This document shows, one piece after another, positions 1-9,532 of a DNA stretch of 64,000 nt. Under the pieces are notes generated by a model that was not told the DNA's origin, did not search any database, and saw only the letters and a program-made list of their open reading frames with translations. Location of the stretch: assembly GCA_020060765.1 (NCBI GenBank), contig JAGUZQ010000060.1:1-64000 (forward strand). Reading direction: 5' to 3'. Within the stretch, counting starts at the first letter, position 1; the number at the start of each line of letters is the position of its first letter. Both the position numbers and the translations under genes were made by a program. The DNA is from Planctomycetota bacterium. Lineage in GTDB: Bacteria; Planctomycetota; SZUA-567.

Positions 1-38
1 GCGCCACCTGCGCAGCTTTATCTCTTCCGCCTGATATC

Positions 39-3000
39 TTACTCCGGTCGCCTCACCTCGCGTCCTGATAAGGCGAACAGCAGGAGGTTGATATCATAAA
101 CCTGGTCGTGCGCCAGGGTGACCTTGACAACGCCTTTTTCCGGACAGGGATTGACCCATTCCCATTGGTAGAGCAGCAGGTCATTGCCCAGCGCATCCTT
201 GAACGCGTGGATATAGCGGTTGTCGTTGGTGCAGCGCATCAGCGAATTGCTGTCGATCTGCCTGATATTTTCTCCCAGCCGCAGGTTCAGCGCCCGCACC
301 TCGCCGTCGTCGTATTCGACCAGGTATTTGCCGCAAGGGTAACCGTAAATCCACGCGCGATTGCCCAGCAGCTGTTCTTTGGCGTATTTGGCGTCAACAT
401 AGGCTGTATGCAGGAATATCAGCGAGGAATATTTCCCGCTGTCAAGTGGAATTGTCACAGGCGCGGTGTCGGAGTTGATTTTCAGACAGTTGTTTTCTTC
501 CGTCGAAAGCGCGGTCGGGATATTGCCCGGTTCCTTCAGACTAGAGGGGAATTTTACCGCTTCTCCCGCTTTGCCGTATAGTTCCGGTTTCGCCGCCAGC
601 AGGAATTTATCAAGGCTGCAATTCATCTGTTGAGTAAAATCAAAGGTCTTGATTTTTTCCGACGCCCAAGGATTGGGCTTGACCGCGCAGATATTGCGCA
701 CCGCGATCAGGCGCCCGTTTTCGATTTCATCCTCGACGGTATGGCGGGGATCGTTCAGGATGTTCCAGGCGTAATCGCCGATGCGGAAAGGCGCGTAGGA
801 ATAGTGCGCGTTTTTCGCGCCGTCCTTGTCATAGAGCCGTATTTCCGGGCCAAAGCTATAGGTAATTTTGCCAGCGCCCTTGATCTTTTTCCGGGTCTCC
901 TCGCCGAAAGTCCACCAGCCGGTGGCTGTGCTCCAGACCTCAAACCCGTGCGACAGGAAATATTCCGCCGCCTTGTCCGGGTCGCCACCCGCCCAGGAGG
1001 TGATGATGATGTCCTTGGGGAAACGGTCGATGATTTTGTAATTGTCAAACCGCTTGCCGTTGTGGTACGGGTTGAGCATGTCCTCGAACATCATCATCCT
1101 GATGCCCTGCGTTTTCAGCCAATCGTTGAATTTAACATGCCACGCCAGAAACGCCTCCGGTCGGGTTTGCCCATTGTGCAGGACAGGTTCGATTGCCTCG
1201 CCCGCTTTCTGTCCGTGCCACCACTCGTCGCCCTTGGGGCTGAGATATTTCGGGCGCATCGCCTCGATCACGTCCAACATGCAGTCGTAGACAATCGGGT
1301 CGTGGTCGGGGTGGGTGATGTCGGCCTGATGGTTCTGCCCCTTTTCCCGCAGTTCCGGGTGATACCCGAGCAGCCACCAGTTGGCGTGGCCGCCGATCTG
1401 CCATTCCGGGCAGAGGTCGATAAAGCGGTCGCGACAGAAATCAGCCAGTTCCTTCAAGTCGTGCAAACTGTAAATCCGTTCGCTGCCGGAGAATTCCGGA
1501 CGGCGCTTGTGAATTACCAGTTCGGAAATGTCGAAGCGGAAGACGTTCAACTTCTGGTCGGCAACGAAACGCTCCGCCCAGTCCTTGAGATAATCTATAG
1601 AGCGGATTTCCTTGAACTTGTTATTGGGGAATCCCCAGGGGTGCTGCAAGTTCACCAAGCGGTTGGGAAGGTCGGGCCAGTCGAAAATCTCCACGCACTC
1701 GACGGGGCGGCTGTCCTCGATTTTCATGCGATGGCGCAGGAGCTGGAAAAAAGTCACGCCGCCATAGAATAGTCCCGCCTCGTCACAGCCGGTTATAACC
1801 ACCCGCTCCGGCTCAACTTTCAGTCCATAGCCTTCCGGGCGGAAAACTTCGCGCTTTCCGCCGATTTCAACCTCGGGTGTTACCAGCAAAGCCACGCCTG
1901 TTTCCGCCGCGGGATTTTCGCTTTCCCGCAGATCGAGATGGCGGCCGGTAAAACCGTAATACCGTTCCATGAAAATTTCCGCAGTTTTCCGGGTGCGCGG
2001 GGTCGCGTTGTTGGCGATATAAAGTTTCTCGCAGTCGCGCGCCGCGAAAAAACCTTCCCGCCATTCCACGCGCTTGGGTTTGGGAAAAAGCACCGGCGCG
2101 CCGAAGAGATCAGCCACTTCCACGTCGTTGCTGAAATTGACCGATGCCATCCGGATGTCGCCGTTTTCATTTACTATCTCGACATAAACCCCGTAAGTGC
2201 CGTTGCAGCTCTTGCAGCCGGGAATGGAAACCGTCGTCTCCAGGTCGCCTGCCGAAAGGTCTAGTTCCTGCTCCTGTTCAAGCATGGTGCAGTCAGCAGT
2301 GGCCAGCGTCAGCCGCAGGCGGTATTTTTTTTGCGCAAAACCACGGCAGGAAATCTTGAAAGAGTAATCCGCCTTGTTGTCTCCGCACAGCAGGCGGGAA
2401 ACGCTTTCCACCGATACCTCGCCTGCGCCGAAAGGCTGGCGGTTAAAAACCAGCAGGCCGAAAAAACGCGGGTCGGGAAACTTGCTTGTCTTGATCCAGC
2501 TCAGGGTTTGCAGGCGCGGTTCCTGCCGGTTGATATAATCCTGCGCGAGTTGGAAACCCATGAAGCGCCGCTTGGTCAGATCCGCCTTGAGAGAAGAAAA
2601 CGGGAACGCCGCTTCCATTGCCCAGAAGCCGTTTTCGTATTTCATTTTTTTGTCGTGCTCAACGGTTTTCGCCGTGACGTTCAGCACCCGGCAGGCGGTG
2701 ACGTCGTATTCGCGGACATAATCGAAAGTAACGCCGTTGGCGTTGCTCACGAACTGGATCAGCTTGTCGTTGTCGTTCTCGGCGCTGAAAAAAAACTCGC
2801 GCGCCTCGTCCTGCCAGACCATGCCGTCGGGCTCGGTCACCGCCGCCAGCGGAGGGGTGGGGAACTCCGCCTGAGAAAATATGTACAGCTTATTTTCATC
2901 GTAAGTCAAACGCGCAGCGAATGGGCTGTCGGTTATCTCGGTGCCTGCTTTCAGATAAGAAAAATCCTCCAATCGCACGGCGTTTTTCCAGGCGTCCTCC

Positions 3001-3719
3001 CCGACCGCACCATCGATAGTTATTTCTCCCGTCAATGGCAGCACCTCGATGGCTTTGCGGATGTTTTCTATACGCAACCCGCGTAGCGCCTTTTCTTCTT
3101 TTCCCGGCACCGCGACGATTTTCTTCAGCCTGTAACGCAAGATGTTTCCTCCCCCCTCGGAAGTGGCATAAAGTGTAAGGAATTTCAATGTCCGCCAATC
3201 AGCCGGATAATTGGCGCGGCGATAGCCTTTCGTCACCAGGTATTCGCGAGCGCCTTTCTCCAGCGTCAGTTCCTTTACAATAATGGTCTGGTCGGCAAAG
3301 CCGGCGTGCAGCGACAGTTTAGCGTAGTCATCGCGGTCATAATCGATCAGCAGTCTGACGCCTTCGCAGGGCTCGCGCCAGGATGCGAGTTGATCCGTGC
3401 CAGCCAGGATATAGTCGGTCAGTGCTTTGCCGCGTTCGCCGGAGAAAGAGACTTCGACCCACTTGCCGTTGTCGTTGTCGATTACATTCGAGGCCGGCAG
3501 GAGGTCGCTGTCCTTTTTCCAGGCGGCGGTTCTGTTCTTAACCTGGCATTTTTCCGGATTTTCGGCATCGAATAGGACAACTTCGGTCGTATTTTTTCCG
3601 TCCGGGTTTTCGACCGCCGGGGTTGATTCTTCTCCGCTGACCGGAATCTGCCAGCAGGCGGCGATAATCGACAGGGCTATCAGGACGGCAGTCATTTTTC
3701 TTATACAACGGTTGGGCAT
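39..3719 (-). CDS. Exported GH20-like glycoside hydrolase with CBM9-like domain
   Basis: 1226 aa, probably acting on amino-sugar-containing glycans outside the cytoplasm. The N-terminus is a signal sequence with a lipobox-like IIAAC (Cys about 22), so it may be a lipoprotein. Residues about 45-210 look like a beta-sandwich module. Residues about 225-420 resemble a CBM9/DOMON-type domain (TIDGAVGEDAWKNAV). Residues about 543-680 match the GH20 N-terminal alpha/beta domain (LFPKPKRVEW). A (beta/alpha)8 catalytic region follows, and SPKGDEWW at about 830 keeps the Asp-Glu pair typical of GH20. The C-terminus is a further beta-rich domain. GGAG lies 7 nt before the ATG. It sits 77 bp downstream of the AbiEi-pseudopilin gene on the same strand, so co-transcription is likely. 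The specific substrate cannot be read from sequence. Confidence 0.8.
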   Translation of the reverse strand: MPNRCIRKMTAVLIALSIIAACWQIPVSGEESTPAVENPDGKNTTEVVLFDAENPEKCQVKNRTAAWKKDSDLLPASNVIDNDNGKWVEVSFSGERGKALTDYILAGTDQLASWREPCEGVRLLIDYDRDDYAKLSLHAGFADQTIIVKELTLEKGAREYLVTKGYRRANYPADWRTLKFLTLYATSEGGGNILRYRLKKIVAVPGKEEKALRGLRIENIRKAIEVLPLTGEITIDGAVGEDAWKNAVRLEDFSYLKAGTEITDSPFAARLTYDENKLYIFSQAEFPTPPLAAVTEPDGMVWQDEAREFFFSAENDNDKLIQFVSNANGVTFDYVREYDVTACRVLNVTAKTVEHDKKMKYENGFWAMEAAFPFSSLKADLTKRRFMGFQLAQDYINRQEPRLQTLSWIKTSKFPDPRFFGLLVFNRQPFGAGEVSVESVSRLLCGDNKADYSFKISCRGFAQKKYRLRLTLATADCTMLEQEQELDLSAGDLETTVSIPGCKSCNGTYGVYVEIVNENGDIRMASVNFSNDVEVADLFGAPVLFPKPKRVEWREGFFAARDCEKLYIANNATPRTRKTAEIFMERYYGFTGRHLDLRESENPAAETGVALLVTPEVEIGGKREVFRPEGYGLKVEPERVVITGCDEAGLFYGGVTFFQLLRHRMKIEDSRPVECVEIFDWPDLPNRLVNLQHPWGFPNNKFKEIRSIDYLKDWAERFVADQKLNVFRFDISELVIHKRRPEFSGSERIYSLHDLKELADFCRDRFIDLCPEWQIGGHANWWLLGYHPELREKGQNHQADITHPDHDPIVYDCMLDVIEAMRPKYLSPKGDEWWHGQKAGEAIEPVLHNGQTRPEAFLAWHVKFNDWLKTQGIRMMMFEDMLNPYHNGKRFDNYKIIDRFPKDIIITSWAGGDPDKAAEYFLSHGFEVWSTATGWWTFGEETRKKIKGAGKITYSFGPEIRLYDKDGAKNAHYSYAPFRIGDYAWNILNDPRHTVEDEIENGRLIAVRNICAVKPNPWASEKIKTFDFTQQMNCSLDKFLLAAKPELYGKAGEAVKFPSSLKEPGNIPTALSTEENNCLKINSDTAPVTIPLDSGKYSSLIFLHTAYVDAKYAKEQLLGNRAWIYGYPCGKYLVEYDDGEVRALNLRLGENIRQIDSNSLMRCTNDNRYIHAFKDALGNDLLLYQWEWVNPCPEKGVVKVTLAHDQVYDINLLLFALSGREVRRPE

Positions 3720-3796
3720 GGGCGAGCTCCGGCAGAAAAGGATAGATAAGATTCCCGGTAAAAAGATTAGAACGGCGGTTTTGAAATTTAATCAGC

Positions 3797-4999
3797 TCAC
3801 GGGAAGGTGTCGCCCCAGACCGTGTCGGCGGCGAAATCGACGTCGGGACGCTGGTCGTAATTGACGACATGCCCGTCGACGAAAACCATGCCGATTTTAG
3901 TTTCCCTGGCGTGACGCCATTCCCAGTAGGTCGGTAGGTGGGTTACTTTCCAGGTGTCCATGGCGAAATAATTGGCATCCATGACCATGAAAGTCTGTGA
4001 GTGCTTGCGTACCCGCGTGAACCGCACCAGAGTAAGCCGGTCATTTAGGGCGTATTCGTAGAGTGCCGAGTTTTTCGAAGGGCAGCCGGGGCCGATTTTG
4101 GCTGAGGGTTGGTCGCGCCAGAGGTTGATGTCGCCGTAATCGCATTTCCATAATTTATCAGGCCAGCGGTTATACAGGCCACCCGTATATGTATTGGTTG
4201 TGAAATGCTGATAATCGCCGATGTAAAGTGACATGCCGAGGAAAGCCTGTTTAAGATTGTTATGGCATTGCGCGTTTCTGGCTTTATCGATCGCCGTGCC
4301 CAGTACTGGCATCAGCAGGCTAGCCAGGATGCTGATGATCGCCACCACCACCAGTAACTCCACCAGGGTGAACGCGCTTCTGGCGTTTTGCAAAAACATT
4401 TTTCCCATCGGCATCCTCTCCAAGCTTCCCCCTTCACGCACCGGGTTAATCCATCCTCTCGCGGCAGCCTGTTCCGTACTGATAAGCTGTTTCCGGAGCG
4501 CCAGCCTGACAATGTCGGCAAACTTCGCGTCGTCCAGGAAAACCTTTGCCTCGGCAATGCTTTTCAATGGTTTGGTTACCCTTAGCATACCTTTCTTTTC
4601 CAGGTCTTGCAATAGCACCTGTTTTTTGTGCAGAACGACCTGCGGATGAGTTTTCCTGAAACCGGGCGGTACTGTAAGGTGCGCTTCTGCCGGTGGCTGA
4701 TCCAGCAGGCCGTGATAATACAAGGCGCTCAAACCGCAGAGAACTCCCTGGGGCTTGCCCTGTTTCGATCTGCTCCACAGGCACCAGCGGTAGCTCTCTG
4801 CCACCGACTGCTGGCAGCGTTCAATCGCAGACAGGCGATAGAGGCCAGAGTCTGCTTTGAGCCATTTGTCATTGACGCAGAAATATGAAATAGTGCTGGA
4901 GTTGAAGCCCAAGTCAATTGCCTGCTGGGCGGAAAAAAATCCTCCCTGCCTTTCCGCCAGCTCGCGCAGCCTTATCGCCTTGTCGTAATTGTTGCTCAT
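3797..4999 (-). CDS. AbiEi-type regulator fused in frame to a pseudopilin
   Basis: 400 aa. Residues 1-60 match the AbiEi antitoxin winged-helix domain (AERQGGFFSAQQAIDLG) and residues about 65-190 match the following AbiEi/COG5340 region (HLTVPPGFRKTHP, VLHKKQ). With no stop codon the frame continues into a pseudopilin: RSA then [12 protein letters not shown] at residue 210, and near the C-terminus FVDGHV, resembling the H-x9-DG motif of PVC pseudopilins. The open frame reaches a TTG at 5059, but ATG 4999 is preferred because the protein then aligns end to end with the paralogue at 35438. No AbiEii nucleotidyltransferase toxin is nearby. The gene lies upstream of the GH20-like gene. An internal ribosome site at 4415-4421 may also give a separate 203-aa pilin. 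Both domain assignments are strong; the function of the fusion is unknown. Confidence 0.82.
   Translation of the reverse strand: MSNNYDKAIRLRELAERQGGFFSAQQAIDLGFNSSTISYFCVNDKWLKADSGLYRLSAIERCQQSVAESYRWCLWSRSKQGKPQGVLCGLSALYYHGLLDQPPAEAHLTVPPGFRKTHPQVVLHKKQVLLQDLEKKGMLRVTKPLKSIAEAKVFLDDAKFADIVRLALRKQLISTEQAAARGWINPVREGGSLERMPMGKMFLQNARSAFTLVELLVVVAIISILASLLMPVLGTAIDKARNAQCHNNLKQAFLGMSLYIGDYQHFTTNTYTGGLYNRWPDKLWKCDYGDINLWRDQPSAKIGPGCPSKNSALYEYALNDRLTLVRFTRVRKHSQTFMVMDANYFAMDTWKVTHLPTYWEWRHARETKIGMVFVDGHVVNYDQRPDVDFAADTVWGDTFP
4408..4421 (-). promoter_or_regulatory. Internal ribosome binding site and start for the pilin module
   Basis: On the minus strand GGAGAGG (4415-4421) lies 6 nt before an in-frame ATG at 4408, giving MGKMFLQNARSA before FTLVELL. 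That is a normal short prepilin leader. A second ATG at 4414 directly abuts the purine tract and is less likely. The gene could therefore yield both a long fusion and a short pilin. Confidence 0.5.
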
Positions 5000-5158
5000 A
5001 GAGTAGTCCGCATTGCCAAAGCTCCAACTGAAGTTTAATGCAGGCTTTTCGTAAAACAAGTTTCGCTTTTTTTGTCAATAGCGGAAAAGCACAGAAACTC
5101 GTCTAATATACTGATGCAAAGGGCTTTGCATATTGCAGTATATTTTGGATATCATTTA

Positions 5159-5289
5159 GGTTCGAGTTTCGCCGTTTCCTGTAGCGTGTATACTGAATTG
5201 CGCGGAAGGGGCTTTGTTTTTCGGCGGTTAGGAATAAATTATAGACCTTCGCAAGTAGGATAATTAGTAAAAAAGTGCGAAACTCGGAC
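5159..5289. repeat. Short element with inverted ends (copy A)
   Basis: The left end GGTTCGAGTTTCGC (5159-5172) and right end GTGCGAAACTCGGAC (5275-5289) are inverted copies of each other around about 100 bp of unrelated sequence. The same ends flank a shorter element at 54735-54797, while the interiors differ. A weaker relative may lie at 5059-5101. No target duplication was recognised. The rest of 5060-5439 shows no gene. Confidence 0.45.
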
Positions 5290-5439
5290 ATAACATCCGG
5301 TCATCTGATTTGTAATATCAAGCAGCGCCGGACAACCTATCAGTCAAATAGCTGACACATCATCAATCCATAATGCGGGTAGCCGCAGACACGCGATTAA
5401 TTGTCCAAAAATTGGGTCGGATCGCGCACATCCGGCAGC

Positions 5440-5468
5440 TTGCCGCTTAATGGTTGCGGGAATATAAT
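5440..5468 (+). promoter_or_regulatory. Sigma70-type promoter for the TIM-barrel gene
   Basis: TTGCCG (5440-5445) and TATAAT (5463-5468) are separated by 17 bp, 53 bp upstream of the ATG at 5521. Its place inside the longer open frame argues that the gene starts at 5521 and not at the upstream TTG. Confidence 0.6.
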
Positions 5469-5520
5469 GCAATATGGATTTGTGCAGTATTTCGTTTTTT
5501 CGGCAGTAAAGGAATTCGGG

Positions 5521-6315
5521 ATGAAGATGAATAAGAAACTGGCGGTGCAGATGTATACCCTGCGGGATTTCACCAAGACGGCAAAGGAGTTTGCCGACAC
5601 GTTGAAGAAAGTTGCGGACATGGGTTATCCGGCGGTGCAGTTATCGGCAGTGGGCTGCATGAGTGGCGACGCGCCCGAGGTTTCCGCAGCCGAAGCCAAA
5701 GCCATGCTTGATGACAACGGCCTCAAGTGTATCGCCACGCATCGCTCTTGGGACAGCCTGCTCAACAAGCTGGACGAGGAAATCGCTTTTCACAAAACAC
5801 TGGACTGCGACTTCGCCGCTATCGGCGGCATTCCGGCCGAGCCTTACGGTCGCACCCTGGAGGGTTACCGCCAATGGGTCGCCGACACGCGCCCTATCAT
5901 TGCGAAACTCAAGAAGTCGGGCATCCGCTTCGGCCATCACAATCATTCCCACGAATTTTTCCGTCCCGACGGCGGCAAGCTGACGCTGGAAGACATCCTG
6001 ATCGATGAAGGCGGCGCAGACCTGATGATGGAGCTCGACCTGTACTGGATCGCCCACGCCGGAGTCAATCCCGAACGCATTCTCGAGCGTTGCAAGAACC
6101 GCGTGCCGGTGATCCACCTCAAGGATAAGGAGATGATGGTCGGCAGCAACGATTCCCGTATCGCTGCCATTGGCGAAGGCGGGATGGACTGGCCGCACAT
6201 CATCCCCGCCTGCGAAAAAGCTGGCGTGCGGTGGTACACGATCGAGCAGGACACCTGCGCACGCGACCCCTTCGATTGCCTGCGCTCCAGCTACGAATAC
6301 CTGACAGGTTTTTGA
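5521..6315 (+). CDS. Sugar phosphate isomerase/epimerase (xylose isomerase-like TIM barrel)
   Basis: 264 aa, single-domain AP-endonuclease-2/xylose isomerase-like TIM barrel that would isomerise or epimerise a sugar or inositol derivative in the cytoplasm. Likely metal-site residues lie in HHNHSHEF, MELDLYWIAHAG, HLKDKEM and the terminal EQD. The ATG at 5521 is preferred because GGA lies 7 nt upstream, a promoter lies just before it, and the upstream extension does not resemble the family. It is monocistronic, ending at the terminator at 6351. The nearby Gfo/Idh/MocA genes belong to families that often share inositol or sugar acid pathways with such enzymes. The substrate is unknown. Confidence 0.85.
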   Translation: MKMNKKLAVQMYTLRDFTKTAKEFADTLKKVADMGYPAVQLSAVGCMSGDAPEVSAAEAKAMLDDNGLKCIATHRSWDSLLNKLDEEIAFHKTLDCDFAAIGGIPAEPYGRTLEGYRQWVADTRPIIAKLKKSGIRFGHHNHSHEFFRPDGGKLTLEDILIDEGGADLMMELDLYWIAHAGVNPERILERCKNRVPVIHLKDKEMMVGSNDSRIAAIGEGGMDWPHIIPACEKAGVRWYTIEQDTCARDPFDCLRSSYEYLTGF

Positions 6316-6350
6316 CTCGCCGTAGCCGTTTTTTCTATTGCAGTGTTAAT

Positions 6351-6382
6351 AAAAAACCGCCGCATAATGCGGCGGTTTTTTT
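6351..6382. terminator. Bidirectional rho-independent terminator
   Basis: CCGCCGCA-TAA-TGCGGCGG forms an 8-bp GC stem flanked by an A run on the left and a T run on the right. It sits between the convergent TIM-barrel gene and the sigma-WG gene and can serve both. Confidence 0.85.
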
Positions 6383-6398
6383 CGAGTGCTTCGCGCAG

Positions 6399-9300
6399 CT
6401 AAAATATATCTTCGGCTTTTTTCTCGCCGTCTTCAGGTTCAGCCGTTGGCCTTTGTTCGGTGTTGCTCCAGACGAATTCTCCCTTCTTGTTGATGTAAGC
6501 CCTGCCATTTAAAGTGATCCGCATCGCTCCATTTTTTATTTGGGTGTAGAGAAGGCCTCCGTCGCGTTCAAGCGATATGTCTGCTTCAGAGGTAAACAGG
6601 TGCCTAGTTTCATTATTCTTGTCAATAATTCTCACGGAATGCGCCCCTGGGTCTTCGGCGACTATTGCGAAGCCTTCATTGAATTCATTAACCTTCGCAT
6701 ATTGTGGTTTAATAATAATTTTCCCAGCCTTGTCTATATATCCCCACTTGCCGTTTTGCTCTATTCCGGCCAGACCTTCAGAGAATGATTTTACGGCGTT
6801 ATACGAAGGCTCGATGACAAAATCGCCGACTTTGTTGATGAATCCCCATTTGCCTTCTTTGCGCACTGCGGCCAGTCCTTCGCGGAATTCTTTGACGTCG
6901 TAAAATGCGACATCGTCAAATTGATAATCAATAACAGTTTTTCCATCGGTATCGATAAAACCGATTTTCTTGTCTTTTCTTGCCAACACGAGTCCTTCGG
7001 AAAAACGATGCGACAAACAGTCGACATTATCCAGCACTACTTTTCCAGTTTCATCAATTATGCATTTTTTGCTGTTTTGTGAATAATTGCGTTCCCCTAT
7101 CGATCTTTTAAAAGAAAACCCAGCGCCTGCCGAATGCACGGTAAAAGCCTGAGGTATTACAATATTGCCTTTTTTGTCAATATAGTCGCATTTTCTGTCA
7201 TTCGCGCTAGCTTGAACAGCGGCCAATCCTTCTGAAAATCCCCACGCGTGAGAATACTGCGGGGCAATCGCCATTTTCCCCTCTTTGTCTACGTATCCCC
7301 ATTGATCGCCAATTTTTACCGGGGCAAGCCCTTCTGAAAAGCCAAGCGCCATGTCGAATTCAAAATTTATCACAACCTTTTCGCCTTGATCTATATATCC
7401 CCATTTACCGTTATTCTTGACAGGAGCCAGACCCTCGGAGAATTCCAATACCGCGTCATAGACGGGAGCAATGCAAATTTTTCCGTCTGGAGCAATAAAG
7501 CCGTATTTCTTGAATCTAACGCTGGCCAAATCTGCAGTAAAGTCTCCCGCCATGTCAAACACGCATGGGATGACTTCATTCCCGTTTTGATCAATATAAC
7601 CGTAGCGGCCGGAAGCATACATCTCGTTTTTCTTTGGATAACGTATTACTCGCGCCAATCCGGAATGAAACTCAAAGGCCTCTCGATATTTCTTGCTTCT
7701 GTCTTCCATGGCTATTTTGCCGTCTGTGCCGAAGTACCAGATAGTATAGGGATCGCTGCTGCCTTCCTGTTGCTTTCCAATCACTTTGCCATCTTTTATG
7801 ATATCTGTAATTTTGCCTTTTATCCCTTTGGCTTGCACCAATCCATCGGAAAAGGCGCCTAAATACTCGTAAATGGATAAATCCAAAACAACTCTGCCCT
7901 GATTATTGACGAGAAAATGCACCTTGTCTGACTTTGTCTTGGGATTTGTCGCCGACAGGAGCGCATAACCGCTATTAAACGATTTTGCCGAAAATCTGTT
8001 TTGAAGCCATGAGTTGACCGCTAAGTCGTTTATATATAAATTTTCAGGGAAAACGTAGGCGGCTTTTCCAGATTTATCAATAATACTAACCCGGTCTTCC
8101 TTTTTCACGATAGCCAGGCCGTCGGCAAAACCATAGGCTCGATCATATATCGGTTCGATTACGATTTTACCGGTTTTGTCAATGTATCCGTATTTGTAAA
8201 AGTTTGGCGCAGTTATAATCGCAAATACCGCGTAGTTGTCAGAAAAATCGCCGACATAATCGAATTTCATATTTATCACAATCTTTCCTGATTTGTCGAC
8301 GAATCCATATTTGCCTGCAAATATATTTCTTTCACGTTCCGTATTTTTCCATTCTCCTCCTATGTTGACGCAGGCCAGGCCGTCGCTGAAGGAGCGGGCG
8401 TAGTCGAACTGCGGCTTGATGTTTTTCTCTTTGTCCAGACTGACGTGTATAAAGCCGTATTTGCCGTTTTGCTTGACCAGCGCCATGTCTTCTTTCATTT
8501 CCGTCGCGTCCTCAAACATCGGCTTGACCACGACTTTTCCGGTTTCATCGATATAGCCCCACTTGCCGTTTTGCTCAATTGGATATAGCATCTTAGCTTC
8601 GGCAGCAGCCGTCTTAGCCGGTTTATTTTCCCCGGCGATAACATGCACCACCGTCGGCAATGCCGCTCCTGAAACTGTGACAGCCACCAGGCAGGCGGCA
8701 GCCATTTTTAATTTTGCCCACATCATCATTTTTATCGCTCCCTTTGCAATAAGTCCGATTTTTGGCGCCAATACGACGCCTCCCTTGGCGACGGCAGCGG
8801 CGGTCACGGAACCGGCAAGCCCGGCAGGCGCGGCAAGAACGGTGTTGGCTGAAAGTGTAGCCGCCAGCAACGCCGCCGGAACAACCACACCCTTGCGCCG
8901 GAAAAAAGACCGCAGTTTTTCCACCGCCCGGGAAACCTTCTTCCTGGCAACCGTTTCCGTAATTCCCAAGCCTGACGAAATTTCGCCGTAATTCCGGTTT
9001 TTGAAAAACTTAGCCAGCAACAGTTCCCTTTCGCCCTGGCCAAGACGGTCCAAACCTTCCTCCAGCAGGGGTGCCGCGGCGCTCCAGACGGATTCCACGC
9101 TTTGCTCGGTTCCGGCCATTCCCGCCTCCCGTTCCCTTTTTTTACGCAGTCTTTCGTCTCGCAAATACGCCAGCGAAGCATATCTGGTCGTATTGTAGAA
9201 CCATCCCGGCAGATTGACTTTATCCGGATTCATGGTTGCCGCCTTTTGTGCCAGAATTACAAACACCGCCTGCGTAACGTCTTCCGCCGCGGTCTGGTTT

Positions 9301-9416
9301 CCCAGCCTGCGCATGGCTGAAGAGAAAACCAGATCGGTATGTTCCGTCACCAAGCCAGCGAAGGCTTCCTGCGAGCCGTCCCGCAAGAAGCGCCTTAACA
9401 ATTCCGCATCATTCAT
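6399..9416 (-). CDS. ECF sigma factor fused to membrane segments and WG-repeat domain
   Basis: 1005 aa from ATG 9416 (GGAG 5 nt upstream; the frame extends to 9473 without a better start). Residues about 8-75 are sigma70 region 2 and about 115-170 region 4, with a helix-turn-helix YGEISSGLGITETVARKKVSRA. After an RRKG basic stop come two hydrophobic stretches (about 173-195 and 222-250), then about 15 WG repeats of the type KWGYIDETGKVV to the C-terminus. The expected topology is a cytoplasmic sigma domain, a membrane anchor and a repeat domain that is probably outside. This makes it a one-chain sensor-sigma protein; C-terminally extended ECF sigma factors are known in PVC bacteria. The repeat half is more AT-rich than its neighbours. 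No separate anti-sigma gene is adjacent. Confidence 0.88.
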   Translation of the reverse strand: MNDAELLRRFLRDGSQEAFAGLVTEHTDLVFSSAMRRLGNQTAAEDVTQAVFVILAQKAATMNPDKVNLPGWFYNTTRYASLAYLRDERLRKKREREAGMAGTEQSVESVWSAAAPLLEEGLDRLGQGERELLLAKFFKNRNYGEISSGLGITETVARKKVSRAVEKLRSFFRRKGVVVPAALLAATLSANTVLAAPAGLAGSVTAAAVAKGGVVLAPKIGLIAKGAIKMMMWAKLKMAAACLVAVTVSGAALPTVVHVIAGENKPAKTAAAEAKMLYPIEQNGKWGYIDETGKVVVKPMFEDATEMKEDMALVKQNGKYGFIHVSLDKEKNIKPQFDYARSFSDGLACVNIGGEWKNTERERNIFAGKYGFVDKSGKIVINMKFDYVGDFSDNYAVFAIITAPNFYKYGYIDKTGKIVIEPIYDRAYGFADGLAIVKKEDRVSIIDKSGKAAYVFPENLYINDLAVNSWLQNRFSAKSFNSGYALLSATNPKTKSDKVHFLVNNQGRVVLDLSIYEYLGAFSDGLVQAKGIKGKITDIIKDGKVIGKQQEGSSDPYTIWYFGTDGKIAMEDRSKKYREAFEFHSGLARVIRYPKKNEMYASGRYGYIDQNGNEVIPCVFDMAGDFTADLASVRFKKYGFIAPDGKICIAPVYDAVLEFSEGLAPVKNNGKWGYIDQGEKVVINFEFDMALGFSEGLAPVKIGDQWGYVDKEGKMAIAPQYSHAWGFSEGLAAVQASANDRKCDYIDKKGNIVIPQAFTVHSAGAGFSFKRSIGERNYSQNSKKCIIDETGKVVLDNVDCLSHRFSEGLVLARKDKKIGFIDTDGKTVIDYQFDDVAFYDVKEFREGLAAVRKEGKWGFINKVGDFVIEPSYNAVKSFSEGLAGIEQNGKWGYIDKAGKIIIKPQYAKVNEFNEGFAIVAEDPGAHSVRIIDKNNETRHLFTSEADISLERDGGLLYTQIKNGAMRITLNGRAYINKKGEFVWSNTEQRPTAEPEDGEKKAEDIF

Positions 9417-9532
9417 GTTTGCTCCGGTACTCTTGTTTGAACGCGTTCTGTTAGCATATTTCCTAAAAAACATGGTTGTGACAATTTTTTTCGCTGGTTA
9501 ATGGTAAAAAGAAAAAAATCGGCAAAAAAAAT

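Noticed and set aside
3797-4999. AbiE-type toxin-antitoxin system
   Set aside because: The AbiEi-like domain is present but no AbiEii nucleotidyltransferase gene adjoins it here or at 35438; both neighbours are exported proteins.
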